A stretch of DNA of 60,724 nucleotides, taken from assembly GCF_018614585.1 (NCBI RefSeq), contig NZ_JAGGOI010000042.1:1-60724 (forward strand), written 5' to 3'. The notes under the pieces are model-generated. The model was not told the origin of the DNA. It saw nothing but the letters and a program-made list of their open reading frames with translations, and did no database searches. Position 1 is the stretch's first letter, and each line of letters starts with the position of its first letter. Source of the DNA: Streptomyces sp. ISL-1 (GTDB taxonomy: Bacteria; Actinomycetota; Actinomycetes; Streptomycetales; Streptomycetaceae). Positions 35,217-44,823 of the stretch are shown in pieces. Made by a program: the position numbers and the translations under genes.

Positions 35217-36936
35217 AAGTTAAGGGCCCGTTGGCGATGTCAAGGGCGGGTGCGACGCGAAGGGGCCTCTGCTATCCAGGGGATCGACCAAGATCTTCCT
35301 GAGAAAGCAGAGGCTCAGTGGCCAAGTCTGTCATGGGCGGAACCGATGACGTGTTCGCGCCTGGTCATATTGGTGAGTTAACGCAGGTCATCCCGCCCGA
35401 GTTGGTAGATGCCGTACTGAACGAGACCGGGGCACGCGAGCGGCGACTGCGGAGCCTCCCCTCTCGCGTCGGGGTGTACTTCGTGCTCGCGCTCAGGCTG
35501 TACGAGCATCTGGGTGCCGGGCTGGTGTGGAGCAAACTCGTGGCGGGACTGGCAGCCAGAGTGCCGCAGCCGTCGGAGAAGGCACTTCGCGACCTGCGTC
35601 GGCGGGTCGGGGTGGCCCCGTTCAAGCGGCTGTTCGACGTGCTGGCCGGGCCGCTGGCCCAGCCGTCCACACCGGGAGTGCGCTACCGCTGCTGGCGCAC
35701 GGTGGCCTTCGACGGCTGCGGGAGCCTGTCCGTTCCCGACCACGAGCGCAACCGGTCATGGCTCGGCCGCACCGAACGCCGCTACGGCCCGACTGGCCAC
35801 CCCCGGCTGATGCTCATGACCCTGTGCGAAACAGGCACCCGCGGCCTGATCGCAGCGGTCTTTGGCCCCGCTTCCAAGGGCGAGACTGACTACGCCCACG
35901 ACCTGACCGGCCACCTGACCCCGGACATGCTCCTCCTGGCGGACCGCGCCTTCGACAGCAACGACCTGCTCGCAGACATCGCAGCTCAGGGGGCTCAGTT
36001 CCTGATACGTGCTACCAGCACCCGACGACCGCCGGTGCTGGCGCTGCTGCCCGACGGCTCCTACCTGACCCGGATCGGTGGCCTCCCGCTGCGGGTGATC
36101 GAGGCCGAGATCCATTCCCGCACCGCCGACGGCGGCGACTTCGGCGGGACCTACCGCCTGCTGACCACGCTCAGCGACCACCGCACCGATCCAGCCGACC
36201 ACCTGGTGCGTCTCTACCACGAGCGCTGGGAGATCGAGATCACCTACCTGGCTCTACGTCACACCCTGCTCAAAGGACGGGTTCTACGTTCGAAGGACCC
36301 GGTCTCAACCAGGAGATGTGGGGACTGCTCACCCTTTACCAGGCCCTGCGCTCGGTCATGGTGACCGCGGTGGAGACAATGCCCGGCTGCGATCCCGACC
36401 GGGCCGGCTTCACCGTCGCTCTGGAATCCGCCCGCGACACGGTGGTCAGCCTGGTCGCAACGACCGCGGCCTCAGGGCCGAGCAGCCGCTACGACCTGGT
36501 GGGACACATCGGCACCCGCGTCCTGCACGCGCTGCTCCCCGGGCGCCGGATGCACCTGTCCGCCCGCATCGTCAAGTGCGGAACCTCCCGCGAACCGCGA
36601 CGGCCGTCCACGCGCCAGCACACCGATCACCGCCATCGAGATCACCGTGCACCCACCAGCCCTGCCCAGCACTCAGGACCCGAGCCGGGCCCTCTCCGGC
36701 CGCTGGGGCCAGGTCTGCCAGCTCCTGGCCGCGAACTCCAACCAGGCCATGCACACCCGGGACATCGCACGGCACCTCGGGCTCCCCACATCGGGGCGCC
36801 CCCTCAGCAGCCTCACCGCGCAACTCTGCTACTGGGCCCGCAACGACCGACTCATCCGCACCGCACCAAGCACCTACAAGATCACTCTCCCTGAAGCCTT
36901 GACATCGCCAACGGGCCCTTAACTTCGTGGTATTGG
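35206..36936 (+). mobile_element. IS4-family insertion sequence
   Basis: Inverted repeats of 40 bp with one mismatch (35206-35245 and 36897-36936, core TTAAGGGCCCGTTGGCGATG) enclose one frameshifted transposase. The outer part of the repeat overlaps homologous IS5-transposase sequence on both sides, so the true IS4 end is probably nearer GTTAAGGGCCC. Confidence 0.8.
35318..36922 (+). pseudogene. IS4-family transposase, two frameshifts
   Basis: From the GTG at 35318 the DDE domain is seen: AFDGCGSLSVPD (first Asp), LLADRAFDSNDLL (second Asp) and LYHERWEIEITYLALRHTLL (catalytic Glu in YHERWEIE). At about 36300 a one-base deletion moves the frame to GLNQEMWGLLTLYQALRSVMV. At about 36590 a second shift leads to ASTPITAIEITVHPPALP...HTRDIARHLGLPTSGRPLSSLTAQL, ending at 36922. 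Not functional as read. Confidence 0.85.
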
Positions 36937-37629
36937 ATACTCGATGCGATCCGCTACCTCGTCGACAATGGCATCAAGTGGCGGGCGATGCCGGCGGACT
37001 TCCCGCCGTGGGACCGGGTCTACGAGTTTTTCCGCCGCTGGCGCGACCATGCCCTGGTCAGGGAGTTCCACGACCGGCTGCGCGCCAGGGTCCGCGAGAG
37101 GCTGGGCCGCGACGCGGAGCCGAGTGCGGGTGTGATCGACTCGCAGTCGGTCAAGGCGGACGCCGTCGTCGGTGCGGACAGCCGTGGGTTCGACGGCGGG
37201 AAGCTGGTCAACGGCCGCAAGCGGCACGTCGTGGTCGACACGCTCGGCCTGCTGCTGGGCGTGATGGTCACCGCCGCGGACACCGGCGACCGCACCGCCG
37301 CCCGGGTGCTGCTCGCGCAGGTGGCCGACGCGCACCACCGCCTCGCCCTGGTCTGGGCGGACGGCGGCTACACCGGCAGCCTCGTCGAGTACTGCCTGGC
37401 CACGCTCGCGCTGGTCCTGGCGATCGTCAAACGCAGCGACGACATGCGCGGCTTCGTGGTGCTGCCCAAGCGGTGGATCGTCGAGCGTCTCTTCGCCCAC
37501 CTGATGCGCACCCGCCGCCTGGCCCGCGACTACGAACGCCGCACCACCAGCGCCGAAGCGATGGTCTACTGGTCGATGATCCTGCTCATGACCCGCCGCC
37601 TAACCCGGCCACACTCTGGGCGAGGGTGA
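36928..37629 (+). pseudogene. IS5-family transposase, 5'-truncated
   Basis: Starts within the protein (WYWILDAIRYLVDNGIKWR...MPADFPPWDRVYEFFRRW) and continues through the DDE core: GVIDSQSVKADAVV (Asp), KRHVVVDTLG, VWADGGYTG (Asp) and RWIVERLFAHLMRTRRLARDYERR (Glu) to the stop at 37627. The first part of the gene is replaced by the IS4 element. An ATG at 36988 could start only a fragment. Confidence 0.8.
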
Positions 37630-38164
37630 ACCTGCCCGGCGCGGGCTCGGCCAGCCAGCCCCGCGCGACCAGGCGTTTCGCCTTCGACCGCAGCGCCTCC
37701 ACCTTGGCCGGCACCGCGTCCAGGCCGAACAAGGTGGCCAACTCCTGGCAGGTCAGCGGCCCTTGATGGAGCCGGTGCCGGTCCGCCAGGGCCTGAAGGA
37801 TGCGCTGATAGTCCACCGACAGCACCGACCAGGCCAGTCCCTCACGCCACACCGGCACCTGCGACTTCGGCTTCACCGCATCCGGCACCTGCGACGTCTT
37901 TCCGGTCTGCTCCCCGGCGGCCGGCGCGGTCCCCTCGACCCGGGCGTGGTCCTGCCCGCTCTCGTCCGCCGGGGCCAGCACCTCGCCAACCCGCGAGCAG
38001 GCGATGGCCCACTCCTTCCATTCCCGCTCGGCCACGGCCAGCTCGGCCTGGATGCGGTCGGCCTCCTCCCGCAGCTCGTCCACCCGACGGCGAGCACTCA
38101 GCTCACGTCGTTCCAACAGCCCGAACACCGACGGCATCCACGACCTCCCAGGGAGCGACAGCAC
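37586..38164 (-). CDS. coiled-coil / winged-helix hypothetical protein
   Basis: 192 residues. Residues 14-60 form a charged coiled coil (LLERRELSARRRVDELREEADRIQAELAVAEREW). After a flexible linker, residues 120-185 resemble a winged helix (LQALADRHRLHQGPLTCQELATLFGLDAVPAKVEALRSKAKRLVARGWL). Similar proteins are common in Streptomyces, often near transposase genes; I know no function. The 3' end overlaps the transposase remnant end to end, so the last residues may not be native. The start could also be an internal GTG. Confidence 0.6.
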   Translation of the reverse strand: MLSLPGRSWMPSVFGLLERRELSARRRVDELREEADRIQAELAVAEREWKEWAIACSRVGEVLAPADESGQDHARVEGTAPAAGEQTGKTSQVPDAVKPKSQVPVWREGLAWSVLSVDYQRILQALADRHRLHQGPLTCQELATLFGLDAVPAKVEALRSKAKRLVARGWLAEPAPGRFTLAQSVAGLGGGS

Positions 38165-38397
38165 GACAGGCCACTACTCCCACCGAATCACCGACCCCAC
38201 GCCCGACCAGCGGAAACGCGGCGATCACGTCCGGAAAGACAACAGCTTCTAAGCAACATTTCCCGGTCTGAAGGGGTTCGTGTCCGCCGATGGGGTGAGA
38301 CACGTTCCGGGGCATGAGAGCGCGAGTCCGGGTTATCAGGAGCTGCGTCACTCTGGGCGTGCTGGTGCGTCGTTTCTCCTGGAAGTCGGTGATCGTA
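38165..38397. other. intergenic, no gene seen
   Basis: This stretch between the hypothetical protein and the next fragment shows no motif-bearing frame, repeat or RNA I can support. Confidence 0.4.
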
Positions 38398-38489
38398 TGA
38401 CGTTCAATCCTCTGGAGCAGCGAGGCAACCCGCTGGACCGTCAGCTGCGCAGCTGGCGGGGGCTGAACGTCTCGCCGATCAATCGGTGA
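38398..38489 (+). pseudogene. N-terminal scrap of a conserved protein
   Basis: The 30-residue frame MTFNPLEQRG(N)PLDRQLRSW ... LNVSPINR matches the start of a widely conserved bacterial protein of about 160 residues that begins NPLE..G.PLD.QLR.W.ELNV.P. Here it stops at 38489, where the DUF2071 gene begins, so only the first fifth remains. Confidence 0.5.
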
Positions 38490-39175
38490 GGCCAGCGGCG
38501 CTGACAGCATGGTGGCTGCGGCAGACCTTCGTGCACTGGTCCTACCCGACGGAGGAAGTACAGGCACTGCTGCCCGCCGGGCTGCGCGTGGATGACTACC
38601 ATGGCCGGGCATGGGTAGGCCTGGCTCCCTTTGTCATGGCATCGGTCCGGCTCGGGGGCGTAGCGCCGCTGCCGCGTTCGACGTTTCCGGAGACGAACCT
38701 GCGCACCTACGTCCGGCTGCCGGACGGACGCAGCGGGCTGTGGTTCCTGTCCCTGGAAGTCACCCATCCGGTGATGCTCGCGGCCCGAGCGCTGGGCGTG
38801 CCCTACCACCTCGCCGACCTTACGGTCCGGGTCGACGGCCCCCTCGTCCACTACGCGGGCAGGCGCCGCGGGGCAGGGGCCTCCTACCAGCTCACCGTCG
38901 AGACCGGCCCACCGATCAGCGCAGATGAATTCGACAGCTGGCTCACCTCCCGATGGAGAGCCTTTTCATTGCGGGCGGGCACGCTGTGGCAGACGCCGGT
39001 CCGACACGAGCCTTGGCCCTTCGCACGCGTCGTACTTGTCCAGCTGCAGCAGATGCTCACATCCGACGCCGGCCTCTCGCCCCCCGCGACCGATCCGGTT
39101 GTGCACTACTCACCCGGCGTCGGGCCTGTAGGTATCGGCATGCCCCGGCCCGTTGCCGCCTCGGTCTTCGGGTGA
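38486..39175 (+). CDS. DUF2071 (YqjF-like) protein
   Basis: 229 residues from the GTG at 38486. Family features: a Trp-rich N-terminus (LRQTFVHWSYPTEEVQALLPAGLRVD), the WVGLAPFVM strand, FPETNLRTYVRLPDGRSGLWFLSLE and a C-terminal HYSPGVGPVGIGMP. These cytosolic acetoacetate-decarboxylase-like-fold proteins have no established function. The gene overlaps the end of a truncated fragment, so its natural promoter may have been replaced. Confidence 0.85.
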   Translation: MRPAALTAWWLRQTFVHWSYPTEEVQALLPAGLRVDDYHGRAWVGLAPFVMASVRLGGVAPLPRSTFPETNLRTYVRLPDGRSGLWFLSLEVTHPVMLAARALGVPYHLADLTVRVDGPLVHYAGRRRGAGASYQLTVETGPPISADEFDSWLTSRWRAFSLRAGTLWQTPVRHEPWPFARVVLVQLQQMLTSDAGLSPPATDPVVHYSPGVGPVGIGMPRPVAASVFG

Positions 39176-39336
39176 CTCTCTCGACGGTTGCCCTGCGAGT
39201 CACCTGAAGCAGTGGAGCTACGACTGGCGCCAGTCCCACGCGAACACAACGCGCCTGCCGCAAGGGACCACGTGACGCGTTCTGAGGAACCGGGCTGACG
39301 AACCAGCGTGCGGCCCGGACAGCCGAGGCGCCTTGG

Positions 39337-39987
39337 TCAAAAAGAAGCGCCCCTCTCCAGGCCTACCGTTGTGGTGAGCCGCACAACCGCCGGCTTCCGG
39401 GGGACGGAACCGGCCCCGAAATGCACGGGAGGCTCGACCCGCGCCAGCGGGCCCAAGTCGTTTCCACCGAAGCTGGCCACGGCACTGGAGATCGGCAGAA
39501 GGTCCTGCACGCCATACCACTCACGACGGCCCGCCCTGGTACTGCCGCAGGTCCGTACGCCCAACAGCAGTCGAGCCGGCACATCGACCAGTGCGCTCCA
39601 GGCCGGGCGAATGGCGAGCGAACCAGGCACGGCATGCAGCAGCGCCCCAAGCCGGGCTCGCCGACCGGTGGTGAAACACATGTCCAGCGACGGCGCCGTG
39701 ACGGACCAAACTTCTCCTGCGACGTCGACCGTGACCGGTACGATCTGCACTTCGTCGAAGGTATAGGTGCCGGCGATGAAGTCCCCGATCACTGCAGTGG
39801 GAGCCAACAGAAGACGCCTTCCGTTCGCCTGCTCGAGCATCACGTCACTGAACGGCCCGAACGGCGACCGTGCCCAGTGTCCGAGCACCAGCCGAACGCT
39901 GGAGGAGGTTCCGACACCAGCGATCCAGCCTTCGAAGCGCAATCGTTGACGCGTTGGAGCGACTCCTTCCTCCAAGGAGGGACACAT
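39337..39987 (-). CDS. hypothetical protein, about 216 residues
   Basis: A long frame with consistent codon use (FEGWIAGVGTSSSVRLVLGHW...GPFSDVMLEQANGRRLLLAPTAVIGDFIAGTYTFDEVQIVPVTVDV...LHAVPGSLAIRPAWSALVDVPARLL). It looks like a soluble beta-rich protein; I recall similar conserved Streptomyces proteins without known function. The start is uncertain: the ATG at 39987 has a weak site and GGAGGAAGGAG lies just downstream of it. It is co-directional with the flavoprotein operon but not tightly linked. Confidence 0.6.
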   Translation of the reverse strand: MCPSLEEGVAPTRQRLRFEGWIAGVGTSSSVRLVLGHWARSPFGPFSDVMLEQANGRRLLLAPTAVIGDFIAGTYTFDEVQIVPVTVDVAGEVWSVTAPSLDMCFTTGRRARLGALLHAVPGSLAIRPAWSALVDVPARLLLGVRTCGSTRAGRREWYGVQDLLPISSAVASFGGNDLGPLARVEPPVHFGAGSVPRKPAVVRLTTTVGLERGASF

Positions 39988-40146
39988 GGGTGAACGACCA
40001 GGGTGTCCTTCGGCTTCCCGTCCGGCGCTCCTGGCCTCCTGGTACCCCGCGCTCGGGCCGAACCACCTTGGTCAGGAGCGGGCGCCTCCGCCATAAGCTG
40101 TATGCCCCCTTCACCGGCCGACAAGGCAGGGACGAACGCCTGTGGC

Positions 40147-41175
40147 TCAGGCGAGGAGGTTGACGCCTTGGCGGAACAGCCAGCTCAGACGGGATGCGAG
40201 CGGCACGATGTGCGGTCCGACGAGTGGCTGTTCACGGGCCCACAGCAAGGAGCCGGTGAGCAGCACGTGGCTCTGTGAGAGCTTTCTCCAGGCCCGCTCG
40301 TAAGCTTGCGGGCGACCGGCCCGCACGCTCCGGACCAGTTCACCGGCGGCGGTCAGGGCCAGCGTCAGGCCCTCCCCGGTGAGCGCGTCGATGTAGCCGG
40401 CCGCGTCACCCACGAGAAGGACGCGGCCCGCGACGCGCGAACGTACCCGCTGTCGCAGCGGACCGGCGCCACGCACCGGGGTGGTCCCCGCGGCGGCGGA
40501 CAGCCGTGCCATCAGGACGGGAAACCGGTTCAGCTGCGCGTCGAACGCCATGCGGTCGCTGGTGAGGACCACGATGCCGACAAGGCCGGGTGCGAGCGGC
40601 GTGACGTATGCCTCGGAGCGTCCCGACCAGTGGACCTCGACCAGGTCGCTCCACGGTTCGACGGCGTAGTGGCGGCGTAGTCCGTAGCGAGGGGGTCGAT
40701 GCGGATCGGGCGGTGCGCACAGGCCGAGTGCGCGACGCGTCGGGGAGTGGAGACCGTCGGCGGCGGCCAGGTACCGGGCGGTCAGCCCGCCGGCGGTGAC
40801 GCAGGCTCCATCTTGGTACAGCTTGTCAAGACGGCGCTGCACCAGCCGAACCCCCAGCTGGGCCGCTCGGGCGGCCAGGGCCGCGTGCAAGCCGGTGCGT
40901 CGTACGCCGAGGCCATGGCCGGCGCGGAACTGTGCCTCCGCATGGCGCCCGGTGATGCCGTCCACGTAGCGGATGCCGTGGAAGGGCTGTCCGGCGACCG
41001 CGACACCGAGCTGCTCAAGTGCCCGCAGGGCCCCCGGCATCAGCCCCTCGCCGCACGCTTTGTCGATCGGCGTGGGCCGGGGTTCGGCGACGACGACCTC
41101 GAGGCCGGCCAGCGCGCCGTGGATGGCTGTGGCCAGCCCTGCCGGGCCGCCGCCGACGACGAGTAGATCGATCAT
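40147..41175 (-). CDS. FAD-dependent oxidoreductase (SrsC/GGR-like)
   Basis: 342 residues. FAD-binding GGGPAGL motif (8-14), the PRPTPIDKACGEGLMPGAL segment typical of geranylgeranyl-reductase-like flavoproteins, and the second FAD motif VLLVGDAAGYIDALTGEGL. The ATG overlaps the methyltransferase stop (ATGA). Third gene of a type III PKS operon; by analogy with the srsABC phenolic-lipid operon it may hydroxylate or oxidise the aromatic product. Confidence 0.85.
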   Translation of the reverse strand: MIDLLVVGGGPAGLATAIHGALAGLEVVVAEPRPTPIDKACGEGLMPGALRALEQLGVAVAGQPFHGIRYVDGITGRHAEAQFRAGHGLGVRRTGLHAALAARAAQLGVRLVQRRLDKLYQDGACVTAGGLTARYLAAADGLHSPTRRALGLCAPPDPHRPPRYGLRRHYAVEPWSDLVEVHWSGRSEAYVTPLAPGLVGIVVLTSDRMAFDAQLNRFPVLMARLSAAAGTTPVRGAGPLRQRVRSRVAGRVLLVGDAAGYIDALTGEGLTLALTAAGELVRSVRAGRPQAYERAWRKLSQSHVLLTGSLLWAREQPLVGPHIVPLASRLSWLFRQGVNLLA

Positions 41176-41708
41176 CGTGCGATACCCGGCAACGGTACGG
41201 TGCGGTCGCCCACCAGCGCCGTCTCCTCACAGCGGACGCGCACAGAGAGCAGCACGAGGTTCAGCACGGTGAAGCAGAGTGCGGTCGCCCAGGCCGTGTG
41301 CACAAGGGGAAGGGCGAACCCCTCGACCACGACTGCCAGGTAGTTGGGGTGCCGGAGCCATCGATAGGGGCCGGAGGTGACCAACGGCAGTCCTTCGACC
41401 ACGACGACCCGGGTGTTCCAGCGCGGGCCGAGGGTGATGATGCACCACCAGCGCAACACCTGTACGCCAACGGCAAGTGCCAGCATGGGCCAGCCGAGCA
41501 CCGGGAGGAAGGGACGGCCGAGCGCCCACGGTTCGGCCACACAGCCCAGCAGCAGGCCGGTGTGGAGGGTGACCATCGCCGGGTAGTGGCCGCGCCCGTA
41601 TTCCCTACCGCCGCGTGCACGGCTCCACGCGCTGTTGCGGCGAGCCACGAGGAGTTCGGCGAGGCGCTCCACGCTCACCAGGAGCATCAGTCCGGTCCAG
41701 GCGTTCAT
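41172..41708 (-). CDS. ICMT-like membrane methyltransferase
   Basis: 178 residues with four to five membrane helices and the isoprenylcysteine carboxyl methyltransferase family signature RVVVVEGLPLVTSGPYRWLRHPNYLAVVVEG, plus a C-terminal charged RVRCEETAL. It starts 6 bp after the PKS stop. In type III PKS operons these enzymes (SrsB-like) O-methylate the phenolic lipid product; that role is inferred from context. Confidence 0.85.
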   Translation of the reverse strand: MNAWTGLMLLVSVERLAELLVARRNSAWSRARGGREYGRGHYPAMVTLHTGLLLGCVAEPWALGRPFLPVLGWPMLALAVGVQVLRWWCIITLGPRWNTRVVVVEGLPLVTSGPYRWLRHPNYLAVVVEGFALPLVHTAWATALCFTVLNLVLLSVRVRCEETALVGDRTVPLPGIAR

Positions 41709-41714
41709 GAGCGA

Positions 41715-42776
41715 TCACCAGCGCAGGAGGACGAGTTCGGAACAGAGGCCGGGCCCGAGGGCAACCATGAGCCCGGTGGACCCGGACTCGGGCGGTCCGG
41801 AGGTCATCGTGTCGCGCAGCACATGCAACACGGACGCCGATGAGAGATTCCCGCTACGGGCCAGTGAGCGCCAGCTCAACTCGAACGCCGAGTGCGGCAG
41901 CCCGAGGACTTCAGCCAGCACGTCGAGGACCTTCGGCCCGCCGGGGTGGCAGATCCAGGCCGTGACGTCCGGTGGCTTGAGATCGTGATCGGCAAGGAAG
42001 GACGCGATCTCCTCTCCCACGTGCAGCCTGATCACCTCGGGCAAGTCGCTGCCGAGGACCATGCGGAAGCCCCACTCGCCGACTTCCCACGCAAGAAGCC
42101 TTCCAGTGCCCGGGTAAAGGCGGCTGCGGCCTGCCACCACCTGCGGACCGGGGCCGTCGCCATGTCGGGGGTGGTCACGGCCGACGGCCAGCAGGGCTGC
42201 TGCTCCGTCACCGAACAGGGCGCCTGCCACCAGGTTCCCGGTGGACGTGTCCGAGGTCTGCAGCGTGAGCGAACACAGTTCGGTGGAGAGCAACAGCGCG
42301 ACATGGTCCGGTCGGCCGACAAGGTAGTCGTGGACTCGCGCGGTGCCGGCCGCGCCGCCCGCGCAGCCGAGTCCGAAGACGGGCACGCGCTTGACGTCGG
42401 GGCGCAGTCCGACGGTCGGGGTCAGCCGGGCGTCCAAGGACGGGGTGGCAATGCCGGTGACCGAGGTGGACAGCACGAGGTCGATCGTGGCGGCGGTCAG
42501 TCCGGCTTCGGCCAGCGCCCCTTCGACGGCCTGGGCCCCGAGATCGAGCGCCGCATCGATGTAGGCGTCGTTAGCCCGGCCGAAGCCGCCGAGCCGTTCG
42601 TACCGGTCCAGGGGCAGAGCCAGATGCCGGGCCTCGACCTGCACAGAGGCATGGATACGGCGCAGCAGACCGGCGTCCGCACCCGTCGGGAGACAACGGG
42701 CGAGCGTATCCGCGATGTCCGCCTGCGTATAGCGGTGGGGCGGCAACACCGTGCTCACTGCCAGTACACGCGTCAT
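41715..42776 (-). CDS. type III polyketide synthase
   Basis: 353 residues from the ATG at 42776; the longer frame to 42893 overlaps the divergent promoter. Chalcone-synthase-type triad: Cys138 (FGLGCAGG), His277 (WICHPGGPKV) and Asn310 (SGNLSSAS), with the C-terminal GLMVALGPG loop. Actinobacterial members make alkylresorcinols, pyrones or tetrahydroxynaphthalene. Linkage to an ICMT-like methyltransferase and a flavoprotein favours a phenolic lipid/alkylresorcinol type rather than RppA. Confidence 0.93.
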   Translation of the reverse strand: MTRVLAVSTVLPPHRYTQADIADTLARCLPTGADAGLLRRIHASVQVEARHLALPLDRYERLGGFGRANDAYIDAALDLGAQAVEGALAEAGLTAATIDLVLSTSVTGIATPSLDARLTPTVGLRPDVKRVPVFGLGCAGGAAGTARVHDYLVGRPDHVALLLSTELCSLTLQTSDTSTGNLVAGALFGDGAAALLAVGRDHPRHGDGPGPQVVAGRSRLYPGTGRLLAWEVGEWGFRMVLGSDLPEVIRLHVGEEIASFLADHDLKPPDVTAWICHPGGPKVLDVLAEVLGLPHSAFELSWRSLARSGNLSSASVLHVLRDTMTSGPPESGSTGLMVALGPGLCSELVLLRW

Positions 42777-42853
42777 TGACCCACCATAGACAAGGCCTGA
42801 CACAAGGTCATGAAACGTGGCAAAGTGGGTGCGGCGCGACGTAATGTGAAATC

Positions 42854-43735
42854 GTGCCAAGCGCCCCCACCGCCGAGGACACCGTAGGCGCACCCATCGC
42901 TCTCCCGGTCAGGCCGGTGACTGGCTTACTGACGGCATGTCACCCGCTTCCCGCCGCCGCAGTAACCGCCTTCACTGCCACGCTGGCCGCTGCGGTGGGG
43001 CACAGCCTCCCCGGCGGTACTGTCACGGTATGCGCGGTGGCCGCCGGACAGCTCTCAGTCGGCTGGTGCAACGATCGCATCGATCTGTGGCGCGACCGAA
43101 AAGCCCAGCGCAGGGACAAGCCGCTGGCCACCGGCCAAGCACGGCCCGGGGCGGTGACCGTCGGCGCAGCCTCGGCCCTGGCGCTGTGCATCCTCCTGTC
43201 GACGGCCTGCGGACCACTCGCGGCCTGCACTCATCTGGGCGGTGTCGCGGCAGCCTGGTGGTACAACCTCCATCTGAAGCGCACGGCCGCTTCCTGGCTG
43301 CCGTACGCCTTCGCCTTCGGCACTCTTCCCGCCTTCGTCACCCTTGCCCTGCCCAGCGGCTCATGGCCGCCGCTGTGGCTGATGGCCGCCGCCGCCCTGC
43401 TGGGCACAGGTGCCCACTTCGCCAATGTGCTGCCGGACATCGACCATGACCTCGAAGCAGGCGTGACCGGCCTTCCGCAGCGGCTGGGTAGGCGGTGGAC
43501 CGGTCCTATGGCGGCTCTCCTGGTGCTCGCTTCGTCCTTCGTTTTGGTCCTCGCGCCCCCCGGGCCGGCCCCCGTGTCCGGCTGGGCAGTACTGGGGTTC
43601 ACCACTTTGCTGTGCACGGCCGCCCTGACCCGAACGCTCCGCGCGGCCGACGGAAAGCTCGCTTTCCGGGCCACCATGGCGATTGCCGGGGCCGATGTCG
43701 TCCAACTGCTGCTTCACGGCACCGATCTCCGCTGA
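42854..43735 (+). CDS. UbiA-family prenyltransferase
   Basis: 293 residues from a GTG at 42854; start uncertain. Multi-helix membrane protein with the first aspartate motif NDRIDLWRD (73-81) followed by KAQRRDKP, and the second motif DIDHDLEAG in the later half. UbiA enzymes transfer isoprenyl chains to aromatic acceptors. It diverges from the PKS operon across 77 bp, suggesting co-regulation and prenylation of the polyketide product or of a quinone. Confidence 0.88.
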   Translation: MPSAPTAEDTVGAPIALPVRPVTGLLTACHPLPAAAVTAFTATLAAAVGHSLPGGTVTVCAVAAGQLSVGWCNDRIDLWRDRKAQRRDKPLATGQARPGAVTVGAASALALCILLSTACGPLAACTHLGGVAAAWWYNLHLKRTAASWLPYAFAFGTLPAFVTLALPSGSWPPLWLMAAAALLGTGAHFANVLPDIDHDLEAGVTGLPQRLGRRWTGPMAALLVLASSFVLVLAPPGPAPVSGWAVLGFTTLLCTAALTRTLRAADGKLAFRATMAIAGADVVQLLLHGTDLR

Positions 43736-43894
43736 CGGCGCGGAACCGCAGCGGGCTCTGACCCGGCGATGCTCGGAATTGTCTTCTTCCTCGCCGGCTA
43801 GCAGGGAACGGCCGGGCCGCTTGCCATGCGGGACGACGAGTCCGCTGTTGAGGTACGCCCCATCTCTGAGCACGGTCACGCCCTAACGGCCGGG

Positions 43895-44280
43895 ATCTGA
43901 CCGTGGCGTTCCCCGAGATCGCCGACGCGCGCCGCGCTGGGGGGAGGAGGTTGTCCTGGACGGCGAGGTGGTCATCTACGCCGAGGGCTAGCTCGATTTC
44001 GGTGCGCTGCAGCAGCGTATGAACCGCCGTCCGCGGGGCGTGCTGGAGCTGGCCCGTCGCCAGCCGGCTCACTTCATCGCGTTCGATCTGCTGCAGCGAG
44101 GCGCCGTGGGCGCTGACGCCCGGGACCAGCGATGTGCGGGAAGCCGAGCAGTGGATGCGGCGGTGGGCGCCCGCCGGGGTGGAAGGCCTCTTGGGGACAG
44201 AGCTTCGGGTTGACCGGCTGACCGAGCGGCTGGCGAGAGCATATCGGCGGGCGTCGCACTCGCAACAAGCCAACTGCTGA
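43895..44280 (+). pseudogene. ATP-dependent DNA ligase remnant
   Basis: The frame VVLDGEVVIYAEG-stop-LDFGALQQRMNRRPRGVLELARRQPAHFIAFDLLQR matches the adenylation domain of LigD/LigC-type ligases, interrupted by TAG. Upstream DLTVAFPEIADA is in another frame. Downstream EQWMRRWAPAGVEGL resembles a later ligase segment, again shifted. No complete domain remains. Confidence 0.6.
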
Positions 44281-44479
44281 CGGGGCGATCGCAGAGCTCC
44301 CGGAGCGCCCTCGTCCCACGCCTGCCGCCATCGCTGCACCGACCGGACGCTGACGCGCAGCTCCTTGGCGATCAGCGAGCTCGCCTCACCCCGGCGAACT
44401 GCTCGCCGACTGGAGCCGTAACTCCTCGCGGAACTGCTGTCGTTCGGCGGTCAGCCCGCCTCCCTGTGGATACCGCATG
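44278..44479 (-). pseudogene. IS630-type transposase N-terminal remnant
   Basis: From an ATG near 44479 the sequence reads MRYPQGGGLTAERQQFREELRLQ, then after a frameshift ASSLIAKELRVSVRSVQRWRQAWDEGAPGALRS, the helix-turn-helix that opens IS630-family transposases. The rest of the gene is absent. Confidence 0.6.
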
Positions 44480-44823
44480 CTCTTGGTGATACCGCAGGAC
44501 CCACGAGCCGTCAGCCCCTACGACTACTCCACGAGTTCAACCTCAGTAACCGGGACCAGTACCGCTCCAGCCATTGGCCAGGCCAGGGGCCCACCGTTGC
44601 GGTAGTCGCGGATACCTCCTGCCAGGAGCAGAGCAGAGACTGCCAGACCCCATCAGTCCAGGGCCACGTCCAACAATCCCAAAATCTTTGAAGACTTGAT
44701 CACGGCCCGATCCTGGCAGGCGATAGTGCTCGCTGCCAGATGTGATCGCGGTCGGCGGAGTCTCAATGACCGATCAAGTCGCCGGCCAGCCTGCGCCCCT
44801 CGATGCGAAGGGAGTGTCTAATC
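44480..44823. other. intergenic, no gene seen
   Basis: Lower-coding-character DNA between the IS630 scrap and the ISL3 element. No frame with a domain, RNA or repeat is supported. Confidence 0.4.
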
